Of a stretch of 64,000 nucleotides of DNA, positions 25,001-35,897 are shown piece by piece. Both the position numbers and the translations under genes were made by a program. Each line of letters opens with the position of its first letter. Position 1 is the first letter of the stretch. The notes beneath the pieces were generated by a model. The model was not told the DNA's origin. It saw only the letters and a program-made list of their open reading frames with translations, and did not search any database. The stretch is from Codonopsis lanceolata (lineage: Eukaryota; Streptophyta; Magnoliopsida; Asterales; Campanulaceae): contig CM028377.1 of assembly GCA_013146195.2 (NCBI GenBank), forward strand, positions 100,462,435-100,526,434, read 5' to 3'.

Positions 25001-25989
25001 AATTCCTTGGTACAATTAGTAGAGATTAGATTAATCAATCACTAATCTAACCTTAATTAACTTCCAACTAATGATAGGACATGATTGGGTTAAGTATGGG
25101 TGGTTAGGAAGGGTTTAGAGGGGGTTTAATGAGGGTATGATAGGTATAATTGGCCCAAACACAAAACAGGGAAAATCCCGTATGTGTATTCTCGATGTTG
25201 AGGCGGCGCTCACATTATCCAGCGGGCGCCCGGCTTCGCTCAGCGATTTTCATTTTGCAATGCTTCCTCGAACTTGAGGCGGGCGCCACACAAAGCGCCT
25301 TCTGAGCGCTTATGTTATCAGAACTTGATCTAAACATGTCCTAAATGGTCTCAAACTCATGGGCAACCATTCCAAGGTCTAACCCAACTCAAAACAAGTC
25401 GGAAACACACCAACAACATCCGAAACAACTCGAGCGAAACCTAGAGGTGCAACAACGCAACCGAACGATCTAATGAACTCGCAATCGAACGAGCAATGAA
25501 AGGAGACTTTTAAGGCAAGTCTAAGGGCTAATGAAGAAGCTTAAATACTTCTAGAAGTTGAACAACAACTAGGAAATAAGAGTCCCAAAGGAGAGACGAC
25601 ACGCCGACTCGATTCCCGAACTACGATGTAGATCTAACGCTATCTCCAAAGCTTCCAAATCATCGATAGACTTAAGGTACACCTCCAACTTGAAGTCTAA
25701 TACATCTAAACATGTTAATAAACCATCTTACAAGTGGTCTAGGACCAAACCGAGGTCACGAACGCAAAACGCAAGCAAACCCTCAATCGGCCGCATTCGA
25801 CTATCGCCGAAGTCACGACTTGTGACTTTAGCAAGTCAATAACTATATGGAGTCTCTTAATAATGTTTTGGTCTTAATATGGTCTCTCATACACATCTAG
25901 ACCCTCTCGCAAACCAAACATACAGTCAACAAAAGAAGAAGTGCAAGTATAGCACGCAAACCGAGCTAACGAAGGAGCGGGGTGTTACA
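22049..25989 (-). mobile_element. Solo LTR (3.94 kb), Ty3/gypsy-type, nested in MULE 1
   Basis: The insertion starts TGTAACGACCCGACC and ends GGGGTGTTACA and is flanked by a perfect 5-bp duplication CACCT (22044-22048 and 25990-25994). TG...CA ends, 5-bp duplication and absence of gag, protease, RT or integrase identify a solo LTR (or LTR-only element). Its length and ends suit the long LTRs of chromovirus (Tekay/Del-like) gypsy elements; the family assignment is inference. Orientation is probably minus, because GTATAAATAG, a good plant TATA box, lies on that strand at about 24964-24973 and is followed by leader-like sequence with CT repeats. Small frames within are incidental. Confidence 0.8.
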
Positions 25990-26049
25990 CACCTCCAAAC
26001 ACCTCCCTTCTTCACCGTCTCTTTCTCTCTTTAAAAAAAATTTTCAATT

Positions 26050-26235
26050 CAAGGATTGTTCGGTCATAATCAATCGAACAACCTTGTTATGCTCAATCAT
26101 GGTCGACCGAGCAATCTTGTGTTATTCGACCATAGGCGATCGAACAACCTTATAATAAGGTTGTTCGGTCAACCATGACCGAACATAATAAGGTTGTTCG
26201 GTTGACTATAACGATCGACCAGGGTTGAACAACCC
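26050..26235. repeat. Cluster of GGTTGTTCGGTC dyads inside MULE 1
   Basis: At least six copies of GTTGTTCG or its inverse CGAACAAC occur in about 185 bp, arranged as overlapping hairpins. AACAACCTTATAATAAGGTT is nearly a perfect palindrome. Non-coding; could form strong secondary structure if transcribed. Confidence 0.7.
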
Positions 26236-26503
26236 TTTAATTAAAAAAAATTTGAAAAGGGAGACGGGGAAGAAAGGTGGTGGAGACGGGATTATGGCCA
26301 GAGATTGAGGCTCACTAGCTAGGCAGGGATGGATGGGAGGGGGGCAAGTTAAAGGATGCCATAGGAAAAAGGAGGTGCTGATGGAAGGGGAAGGAAGAAG
26401 CATGGATAAAGAAAGGAAGGGTAAATTTAGGAAGTTTGGGTTTTAAGGGCGGGGGGTTCAACTTATAGCTATTGGGGGCTATATAACGCCATTCTTTTAG
26501 AAA

Positions 26504-27178
26504 GCATTAATTGCATCATTGATCCTTTAACTTTGGGTCATTCTCACCATTAGTTCCTTAAGAAATTTCCGTAACTTTTGGATCCTAAAAGTTTTAAATT
26601 TCCAGTCTTGATCCTTGTCTTGGTCATTTTGATGGAAACCGTTAGAAAAATTCCGTTAAGTATCCATGAACTGCCCACGTGAGTTTGGGTTAAGGCTAAA
26701 ATTTAATTTTTCACACCTCTCAATAAAACTTTCTTTCTCTCTAATCACTCTCATATGTCTCTATCTTCCATGTCCTGTTCTTTTCTCCTTCGCTCACTAG
26801 CTCTCTTCTATCTATCTCCGCCACCAGAGTCCTCCACCGACTACTGTTTCAACTCCATCCCCATTACTATCACCATCCACCCTTCTTCAACTTTGATTCC
26901 ACCTCCGATACCACTACCATCGCAAGGAATAGGAAATTCCATTTTAGGATAAGGAGGAAAGAGGCAGACGAGATTGAAGCCTGAAGGGTGTTAAAAAATC
27001 CATTTTAGCCCTTTCCCAAATGCATGTGAGCGACACATGAGGTACTTAACGGTATTTTTCTAATAGTATCCAATCAAATAATAAATACTGAAAATTTGAA
27101 ACTCATGGGACCGAAAAGTTATGAAATTTCTAAAGGGGCTAATGGTGAGAATGGCCCAACGTTAAAGGACCTGTAGCC
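26504..27178. mobile_element. Non-autonomous Mutator-like element 2 (675 bp)
   Basis: Inverted ends of about 190 bp: the left contains GATCCTTTAACTTTGGGTCA and TTCTCACCATTAG, the right (inverse) GGTCCTTTAACGTTGGGCCA and TTCTCACCATTAG, and both continue to a GTTAGAAAAAT...CCGTTAAGTA block. It is flanked by the 9-bp TTTTAGAAA (26495-26503 and 27179-27187). Its TIRs are unlike those of MULE 1, so it is a separate family. The interior has a CT-rich leader-like stretch (26710-26900) but no gene I recognise. Confidence 0.8.
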
Positions 27179-27187
27179 TTTTAGAAA

Positions 27188-27722
27188 TAAAACTATTTTT
27201 TGGGACATACCAAAGCCCAAAGGGACGGAAAAATAAATTCCAACATGTCGATGTAAATAGTTCTCCAAAGGTCGGTATAAAGATGAGGTGAGCAACAAGC
27301 TGACAAGTGACAACAGAATACACCAGCAAAAACACACGCATCATTTCCAACCATCCTTAAACAAAAGTGTTTTCATTTCCTAGAGCACATTACAACTCTT
27401 TCTGCATATGGTGCAACAATCTGGCCAAATCAATATTATGCTCAAAGCAAAGGGGAAATAACTGCTGGATCTTAATAAACCACGCTTAGTAATTACAGCA
27501 TAATTACATACCCACGGGCCACGACACGTACCCCTTTGAGGAGGAACCAGATCCTTCGGGGAAGTAGAATATGTTTATAGCTTCGTATGTGTCCACCTCT
27601 GTCAACGACATGCAACTCCCGGCCACTTGATTGAGCAATGAATCTATATATGTATGAACGGTGAAAGACAGGGTTCATTGATGTTTCCCAAAGCAATGAT
27701 CCTGCTAACTAGTGAGTAGATT
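27188..27722. other. 3' flank of AKRP, no gene seen
   Basis: Downstream (minus strand) of the AKRP stop codon at 27723-27725. The sequence is presumably 3' untranslated region followed by spacer; small frames on the minus strand (27493-27696, 27119-27337) show no recognisable domain. Confidence 0.4.
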
Positions 27723-30700
27723 TTACTGGATGACAAATCTACGCCCCCTGGCAGGCTGTTTCATTAACCTGATTAGCTCGTAAGTTCTAGTGTCTCGTCC
27801 AGAATAGAGGCAAAGATCAAGTGGGGTTAAACCATCCTGAGAAGCGAAAAGAAAAATAATCAGAAACAGTTATTCCCATAGTAACATAAGCCACTGACAC
27901 AGTAGGAACCCAGAAAGTCCAATCATTGTCCGAGCGTTGATTCATAAATGATGTGTTGGTCCGTGATTGGTTAGTCCACCCTACAAACAAGTTTTGAATA
28001 CTTCGCCAATCACATCAAACCCGAATTGCTTGGGAGTATGGCTGTGAAAGAGCCGGCCAGCTTTGGAGTGTTTGAGATTCGTTTATTTTTAATCAAGCTT
28101 TACTAGAGCCAAGGAACCAATGTTCAAGCTCAACTTGGTTGCTTCACAAAACAAGCTGTAACAGCCATAATTTGAGAACCAGTCAAGCCCTAGTTCAGAA
28201 TATACTATAACTAGTTTTACACCCGTGCGTTAAACGCACGAGCATATATCTTTCGTAATTAAATTATACACAAATAAAATGAAGATAATAAAAAATAAAG
28301 AAAAAACATGATAAATAGAACAAATTATATCGATATAATTGATATCATTTAATCCAATATTTTATGAATTGTTTAAGTCATTTTCTCGTTCATAATTTTA
28401 TAGAGTTTAATAATTAATATTTTTTGTTATTAAAATTTAGGATCTTAAATAGTATAAATAGTAATTCAGATATATTCTTCACTATATAACATATAGACTT
28501 ATTAAATATTTAAAGTTTGTGGTTGGTATCTACAACTATGATTTAATAGTATATATTCCTATGATTTACCAATAAGTTATAATTAATTGTGGTTATTTGT
28601 AAAAATAAATTTTGTTTTGATATTATAATTTCGGATTTGATGAAAGAGACACAAAAATTTCAAATACAGTCAAGTCATATATGAAGATTTCAATAGCACA
28701 CTTTTTATAATTAATTGTGGTTATATTTTATTTTGTAATTACATGTATTCAATGAAAATATTTTTTATAGCACATTTGTTCTTATTCCAGTATTATTTGC
28801 TCATTTTAATTAATCAGTAAATTAAGTATGCACCAAAATAGATTTGTATTTGCAAATTTTCACATGGGTGGCTACTCCTATAAAATACTACTGCATAGAA
28901 ACTTGATATTTTCTCAACATGTGCATATTTGCACATTTTCAATAAATCTTGAGAGTTGTGTAATCAATTAATCAGATTTGTGTTTCCAATGCATGCTATC
29001 TACTATATAATAATACTCAAATATGACTTTCTTTTTTTAGCAAGTGTATTTTGACGAGATTTTACCTCTTTTAGACTACCTAGCTTTTATATATATATAG
29101 ATATTATCAAACATAAAATACATAAGTTGATGTATTTTGCAAGTGCAAAGCTTATTCAAGCTGAGCCATGCTGGGTTCGTTTGTGCCTCAAGCCTAATAT
29201 CATATTCGTGTTTGAATCAAAGCCAATACAAGCCGACTTGAGTTGAGCTATAAACATGAGATCAGAATTTATGACAGGTGAATTTTTTGGAGCATCAGGA
29301 TTGGGATTGAAATTTGAAGCAAGCGTAAGAGTCTATTCTTCTTCTTTATTTATATTTTATTTGAGAGTATTTATGGCCTATATGGAATTGTAGCCAGGTA
29401 TGAGATTGGCATGATGTTGAGATTGTTTGCTTAATTTGTGGTTGTCTCATCATCAGTCTTTCACCCATATATATATTTCAATTTACGTTTATATCTTCTT
29501 CTTTTCCAGTTTCCAATCGACCTTACCTCCTCTCTTGTTTGTTAAGTCGTCCTTGTCATCTTGATATTCTCGTGATTTCAATATATAGGAATTGCTTTTC
29601 ATTATTATTGTTCTTATTATTCAACTCATCTAAAAGCTTAAGCTATTAGATAGAGGCTCATCAATGCATATCAAGCTTAACAGTTATAATTATTATTATT
29701 GTTATTATTATTATTTTGGATTCACAATCCTATGCCTCCTTGAAAACTATAATGATAATAGAGATGGTAAGTCGTACGATTCTTGACTCACTGAGATTTT
29801 TTTAATGAGTAATTATAGGAGATTTGGTTCACCATATTAATAAGAATTTTGGTCCTAGAAAAATGTTATGATGTAGACATGATCTTACTGTCAATTAGAA
29901 ATCTATTACTCCCTCCATTCTAGACAAAGAGTCTCACTATACTATTTTGGAATGTTTCACTTTAAGATTCTACTTTCAAAAAATTATATTTATCATCTCC
30001 ATAACATTTTAACTCTAAATTTGATATTAACATATTGATAGTGCTCAAACATTTTTGTAATTATGACCAACTTTAATACTAGTTATATATACTTTAATTA
30101 GACTTTTCAAACATGAACCCTTTGAGTGGAACGGAGAGAGTAGCTAATGGAACAGTAGATTTATTAGGGTATAACCCAAAATGTGATTTACCCACATGGG
30201 CCCATAGATTAGGATACCAGGTTAAAACTGAATCATAATTAAGGATCATTTATCATTTATTTTATTTACCCAATAATAAACTTAGAACTAGCAAATTGTA
30301 ATTTATTAAGGACAAAGGCAGCAATGCCTCTGATTGCCATTAAATAAAGACAAAATTATTTGGAGCTTGATTAACTCCACATTTCACATGAATCAAAACC
30401 AATATTGCAATGAGTGAAATACTATAGAACCTAATGCACATCAAAAGAAAACCCAAAGGATCAATAAATACACTTACTTGGTTTTTTAAAGTCTTATCAG
30501 CTCCCTTGATTAGCAAAAGCCTCACTATATCAGTTCTACGGGATTGGACAGCTAGATGCAACGGTGTCCACCCATCCTGAAAATAACATAATCAAGGATA
30601 TGCTCGAACGGTAATGGCAATAGGAAGAAAAAAAAACATAAAAGTTTACAATAAACAAATGTGAATATACATTGTCTTGTAGGTTTATATCCACATTATA

Positions 30701-33700
30701 TAATAAAAGGATTTTTATCATTGGACTTGATGCAGTGCGAACAGCATAATGCATCAATGTAGCTCCCTCCTGTTGGCAAGAGAAAAAAATTCATATTTAG
30801 TATTGAACACAATAATTATACCACCAGAATCTCAAAACTTAGGTGCACCCTAATATCTTAGCTAAATAAGGGGAAAAGGTAGCAAGGTTAAAAAGGTACA
30901 AGTGTCTCAGAAAATGAACAAAGAAACATCAGAGCTTATATACATCCTTATATTTCAACTCCACAAATCACAAATCAGAAATTTGACAAAAAATGTACAT
31001 GTCCATAACAAATCCTGATTCTATACGGCAAGTGATACTAACTCTGTCACGAATAAATGGATTTGCTGACTCTCGCAATAGATAATTGAAGATGGCCTGT
31101 TTTTTGCCAAGAACAGCTTTATGAAGTGCTGTCAATCCATCCTGGAAAAGACAAGATTTAAAGTCATTAATAATAAAATCCTAAGCCAAAGCTAAGACCG
31201 TACCAATAATGAGATCCTAAAAATTTCCAACACATCACTCTGCAAATAGGTTGTAGGGGGTGCTTAATTCATAGGAAGATAAAAGAAAAGGGAAAGTCCA
31301 AACATATTAAAAGCCAAACCACTAACAATCATTTTCCAATTACCTTGTCGGGGATGTTAATATCAACATTGTGCTTTAACAAAAGATCAACGAGGTAGAA
31401 CTCTCCTGATGCAGCAACAGTGTGAAGAGGCTGCCACTTACCCTGGAAGCAAGTGTTATAATAAAGTCAACATGAGGTTATTTCCACCCTAATGCACCAA
31501 TATATATTCAACTGATTTAAATGATTGAATCAGTGAATCACTAATCGCAATTGAGTATTAGTTCAAAAGCATAGCACTAAAGAAATAATTACAAAAGACT
31601 ACTACTGTTAAGGGAACACATGAAACTTACTGAGGTGGCAGCTGCTAGATCAGGAACCCGCTTGTTCATTAGTTCCTTCTCCTCCTTCGTGAACAACTTA
31701 GTGCGAGAACCTACCAATTTGGCATAAGAGGATGAGAAATAAAGTTCAGGTGTAACGTTATTTCTACGAAAAAGGAAACGAAATTTACCATCCTCCAAAC
31801 ATTCAGAAACAAGAGTCTAGGATGACTAATTTGACCAAAGTATTATACTCTTAAGAAGATCCATGGATATCAAGAAATGAGTCCTCAGACATTGTTTGGG
31901 AAAGATTGAAAGAACCAAAGCTTTTAATAAGCACCAGCCTAGTTCAGACAACAAATATTACAATGTCAAGCCATCATAAGATGTTTAAACAAAACTATAG
32001 AAACTTTTACAGATTAATAATCAGATATGAAAGAAAGTTGAGGAAATTAAAATAGAAAAGTAAAAATTATATAATAAGAGCAATCTTCTAAGATAAAAGC
32101 GTGGAAATAGTACTCAATTACAGAGCTGCAAGGAGCCAAATATGCACATTATGCAATAGTTGCACTGGCATGTGGACTACTAAACTCCTTCTAGATGTAT
32201 TGGGTAAAAGTAATTTACATTCACATTTTTGAGATGACAAATTTAGATTCATTTAATGCTTTGAGTCGTGCGGATTGTAAATGCTAAGTTTTCATCTAAC
32301 AAGCATGTTGAAGATATTTAGAGCTCAGCTCATTAAAATTTTAAACCCGCTAAGGAAGAGCTTGAGCTTACCTCTACCTGAGCAACATATGCTCAAGCTC
32401 TGCTCATTTACATCCTCAGTGAGCTGAACTTGAGCTAAGTATGAGGTAGTAGGCAAGTTAATATGACAAAATAGTACAATAAATAACAAGATATATACTC
32501 CATCCGTCCCAAAATTATTGTTATGTTTGACCCGGCACACGAATTAAGGAAAAACAATTGACTTGATTATTAATATTGATTTGATATATAGTTTCCTTTA
32601 AAGCCCATAAATATGTGGTCCATAATTAAAGTAAGATGAAAAGGTAAGGGTAAAATGGTAAAAGTGTTGTCCTAAAAATGAAAGTTTCAAACAAGACAAT
32701 TATTTTGGAATAGACGAAAAAAGAAAATAAAACAATAATTTTGGTATGGAGGGAGAATAATTTTGTGTATATTTTGCATCATTAGAGTTATTTAGTATGG
32801 CCGCCTTAGACAACCCATTCTCGGACCCACTTTATGCAACCGTGTGATCTTGTATTCTCTTTCATCGTTTGTTAGTCTAGTTATGTTACGTTCCGTTCCA
32901 TCCAAGTTCTACTTCAACTTGATGAATTTAGTAATAACGAGAGTAACACACATAACAACAGGGAGTTAGTTCCCAAAGTTGCAACTAGGAGTCATCGGCT
33001 CCAAGCTGCTACAACCAGGAGCCTTATTGCTCCCAACATTTGGGACCTCACGTGGGGGTATTTTGGACATTTTACCTTTTGGACCACACCTATATCAATT
33101 GATTGTGTCCCTTTACCATGCCTAGGTTCATTGGTGACTCCTCCATCGACAACAAACACGTGCTTTTGTAGCCCCACTCCCCTATTAATACTAGACTCCT
33201 CTTCCTGTGGTGACTACTAAAAGTTTGGCCAAGTACCTCCTCTCTAAACCACTACTCTCCCTACTAGAAAACTCTCAAATGACATCCTTAGCATGTCGTC
33301 ACACACACTACCACCTTTCGTCCAAAGGTCATACACCACTCTCTAAAAAGCCATTTGAAACAAAGTTCATCCCTAAGGTATAAAGCTGCTTTCACTCTTT
33401 ACTTCCTTTTCATTTATTTCACATCCCATGTCTCTTCTTCATCTTCTTTCTCTTTCTTTCTTTTAGATCACACGGTTGCTCCATCAAAAGGCTTAGGAAC
33501 GGATCACTCCCAAGATCCCAATTAATGGGGTGATTCCGATTGCGTAAACCTACATTTGGTCATCTCAACAATCCCTCAATAAGATTACAAGACCTCCCCA
33601 TTTGAGCTCACTCTCCGTAATCTCTTTTGACCTCCCGGCATAGCACTGAGTATAGGACTTGCATGTACCTTTAGAACAACCTTTAGAACAACCTTAGACC

Positions 33701-35064
33701 TTGAGGTCCTTGGTTCCAAATCCTCATACCAACAAGGGTTCATACTTACCTATCAAAAAAAAACAACCACCTTAGACCACCAACGCAATTAGTCACCATT
33801 TTCCAGGTGAGACGGGTGCCTAACACCTTCCCCCTCATAACCTAACCCTCGGACCTAAATAGTGGCTTCCTTACATTGGCTTTACAATAGCAAAGTGGCA
33901 ACTCTAAAGCACTTCAGGTAGAGTCCACAACGGGCGCGTTGAAACTAATCTGCTTTGGGATGGTTTATTTCGGCATTCTCACACCACCCAGTCTCATTTA
34001 TTTCATCGAGTCTAAATTTTTCTTCAAGCTCTTTGTCTCTTCCCATTTACTTCACAAGACTGCTTAACATTATAAAGCTGGGAAGTAGAAACCAGACCCT
34101 AAACAAAATCAACATTTTCATCACCAGTTCAACACAACTACCCTCACTCAGTTTCAGTCTTACAAACAAAATCCAACCTCCAAAAACTGTGTTATCCATA
34201 AAACCAACACCAACTCAATTCACATAAATCAAGACTTTTAACAACTATTCAAAACTAATACCAATAAACAAACTTACCTTCAGGTTTCTTGGCAGCCTCA
34301 GGATCGTACTTCCAACTATTCAAAAACTCCGAAACCTCGCCCAAATCAGCTCCGTAAACTGCCAACTTAGGGTTCTTCGGCGCCACTCTGCCACCCCCCA
34401 CCTCACCCACATCATCTGCTCTTTCATTATCCTCCTCAACTTTCTCCTCAATTACATCACCTGCGCTTTTACTATCCTCCTCACTTACCAAAGTAGGATT
34501 ATCCAAAACAACCGGCTTCCATTCCGCCAATTTCGTAGCCCTGAATTCGTCCACACTCATCCCAATCGGTCTCAACCTTTGCTTTTTCCTATCCAACCTC
34601 GTCCCAAACTCCAATTCCTGAGCCAGTTTACGTCTCTCCTTCTTCGTAATATTAATTTCGTCCCGCACCTCTAACCATTTCTCAGGAATCAGATTCTCCG
34701 GCTCAACTAAAACTACATGTTTGCCCTTCTGTGCCGGCCTGCTCGTAGTCTGAGTCGAAATTGGAGGTGAACAGAGGGTTTGGTTCAGATAAGGGTCATC
34801 AAATATGCCTTCTTCGAAAACTAAGCAGTCTCCAACGACGTGCTCTTCTACTTCGTCGTCGACGGCGTCATATTGCTGGTAGCGGAGAGAGAATTGGACG
34901 GCGGTGGAAAGAGAATTTGGGGAGGGTTTTAGAGAGAGAAAGTGAGGGGTGGAGAGAGAAATTTTGAAGGTGGGAAGGAGAGAGAGAGTTTTTGGGGGGA
35001 ATGGATGGGGGTTGAGTAGAGCTGGTAGTGACATGATGGTTTCCATGGAAGCTCCGCTGTGCAT
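27723..35064 (-). CDS. AKRP: AKRP-like chloroplast ankyrin-repeat protein (458 aa, seven exons)
   Basis: Homologue of Arabidopsis AKRP, a plastid ankyrin protein that partners EMB506 and is essential for plastid differentiation and embryo development. Minus-strand exons: 34278-35064, 31631-31710, 31344-31442, 31043-31141, 30671-30769, 30478-30576, 27723-27836. All are GT/AG and sum to 1,377 nt (458 codons plus TAA). Residues 1-60 are rich in S, P, L and K and poor in acids, like a transit peptide. Residues 115-160 carry VLVEPENLIPEKW and NITKKERRKLAQELEFG. Residues 268-289 read LFTKEEKELMNKRVPDLAAA, the AKRP-type linker. Ankyrin repeats occupy 290-322, 323-355, 356-388, 389-421 and 422-458, with TALHKAV, LMHYAV and TPLHLAV motifs. 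The first ATG (35064) is used; METIM (35046) and MSLPAL (35034) are alternative starts. Introns 1 (2.57 kb) and 6 (2.64 kb) hold transposon insertions. Confidence 0.93.
28209..29103. mobile_element. AT-rich insertion in AKRP intron 6, class unknown
   Basis: The stretch starts ACTAGTTTTACACCCGTGCG followed by the palindromic GTGCGTTAAACGCAC and ends near CTTTTATATATATATAG. It is much more AT-rich than its flanks. A similar opening motif occurs near 1672. The class (LINE-, Helitron- or TIR-type) cannot be decided by eye and the limits are approximate. Confidence 0.35.
29909..30140. mobile_element. Stowaway-type MITE in AKRP intron 6 (232 bp)
   Basis: Left end CTCCCTCCATTCTAGACAAA, right end (inverse) CTCTCTCCGTTCCACTCAAA, flanked by TA (29907-29908 and 30141-30142). 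Confidence 0.75.
32498..32755. mobile_element. Stowaway-type MITE in AKRP intron 1 (about 258 bp)
   Basis: Left end CTCCATCCGTCCCAAAATTA, right end (inverse) CTCCCTCCATACCAAAATTA. The left flank is TA; the right flank (AATA) has lost or shifted its duplication. Confidence 0.75.
33380..33950 (+). other. Retroelement-derived stretch in AKRP intron 1 (possibly Tat/Ogre LTR end)
   Basis: GACGGGTGCCTAACACCTTC, AAAGTGGCAACTCTAAAG and GGGCGCG near 33815-33940 resemble the end of LTR and leader sequences in Tat/Ogre gypsy elements. This is recognition by pattern only; no coding domain is present. Confidence 0.3.
33640..33775 (+). mobile_element. tRNA-derived SINE, copy 1
   Basis: Contains GAGGTCCTTGGTTCCAAATC, a tRNA-type B box, and ends TTACCTATCAAAAAAAA. 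Copies of the same family, both with ...ACCTATCAAAA tails, lie at 42855-42995 (minus) and 47798-47885 (plus). Confidence 0.55.
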
Positions 35065-35154
35065 CGGTAGTTTAAACGATATAACTTAAGTTAACGGAAT
35101 TTTTGTGTGGGCTTATCGTTATCTGTCGGCCCAAAGGTTTTCCGATGTCAATTT

Positions 35155-35555
35155 TCAAAGTTTCAAATCCATCCAGATCCTCGTATAGGTGCTTCCACCA
35201 TAGCCCGTAACATCTTTCGATCGAGCAGACAAAATGGACATAACAGCTAACTCCGTGTCGCAAACCATATGTGACCATAATGTTCCGAGAGACCATGCTC
35301 ATACCTCCCTCCACCAACCATTAGGAATCAAAGTCATTCATTTGTCTATCATGTTTCCATGACATTCATCTTTGATTGGTCTGATATTAATCCAGTAGGG
35401 TCCACTTGTGCAATGCGCGACTTTGAGCTTTTCATGAACACAAAAAATGCTCTCGCCCGAGCCAACATGATCAATCCCCAGACCGTCCCCTCTCATATCA
35501 TGTTAGGAGTGCAAGCATGAACAGATGACCACCCCGTATCATCCAAGTGGATTGA
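35155..35555 (+). mobile_element. Endogenous pararetrovirus fragment in opposite orientation
   Basis: Positions 35225-35555 are an inverted copy (roughly 85-90% identical by eye) of 36044-36385 in the main viral block; the two copies diverge just past AAGTGGATTGA. The adjacent 35155-35215 matches, again inverted, the sequence near 40055-40100 (CTATGGTGGAAGC...GAGGATCTGGATG). The fragment is thus a rearranged, internally deleted piece of the same virus, tail to tail with the main copy. Its proximal end lies only about 90 bp upstream of the AKRP start codon. Confidence 0.75.
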
Positions 35556-35689
35556 CAGAGCTATATAAAACATGTAAGACAGATAAACTTTAAAACAAAA
35601 CTTAAGAACAAAAGATATGACACAAAAGAGAAGATGGGAGAGGTAATTGAATACTTAGAAACTTAGAAGATATGTTTCTTTCTTTTCTT

Positions 35690-35897
35690 CCTCTGATTAC
35701 AAATGAAGGTTGAAGGCCCTTTATATAGGGCTCTGGGAAAAGGTAATAATTATACAATGACGTAAGCAATGACGTCTAAAGAGCAATAATTAAACAATGA
35801 CGTAAGCAATGACGTCTAAAAGCAATAGTTATACAATGACGTAAGTAATAACGTCTAGAAAAGCAATAATTATACAATGACGATGACGTCTACTAAC
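35690..35897 (-). promoter_or_regulatory. Pararetroviral promoter: TATA box plus four as-1-like repeats
   Basis: On the minus strand, CCCTATATAAAGGG gives a canonical TATA box (TATATAAA, 35720-35727), with the expected RNA start about 30 nt on, near 35690, in an A/G-rich leader. Directly upstream (35744-35893) are four tandem repeats of about 40 bp. Copies 1 and 2 contain TGACGTAAGCAATGACG, which has the two TGACG half-sites at the same 12-bp spacing as the as-1 element of the 35S promoter; copies 3 and 4 are diverged. Seven TGACG sites are present in all. Position after the RNase H region, and orientation, match the pregenomic RNA promoter of Caulimoviridae. The element reads towards AKRP, whose ATG is about 650 bp downstream. 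Confidence 0.8.

Larger units (their letters stand above)
21671..26494. mobile_element. Non-autonomous Mutator-like element 1, split by a nested LTR
   Basis: The ends are long inverted repeats of about 100 bp: left starts AGTGGTGCTATATAACCCCC, right (inverse) GAATGGCGTTATATAGCCCC, and both continue through ATAGCTATAA and a CCCAAACTT/CTCAAACTT block. Both sides carry the 9-bp sequence TTTTAGAAA (21662-21670 and 26495-26503). Without the nested insertion (22049-25994) the element is about 880 bp and has no transposase. The left interior (21720-22040) is CT- and C-rich; the long proline/serine-rich frame there (21655-22053) is low-complexity translation rather than a gene. Confidence 0.8.

Noticed and set aside
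34761..34967. Plus-strand frame over AKRP exon 1
   Set aside because: Antisense shadow of the AKRP coding exon.
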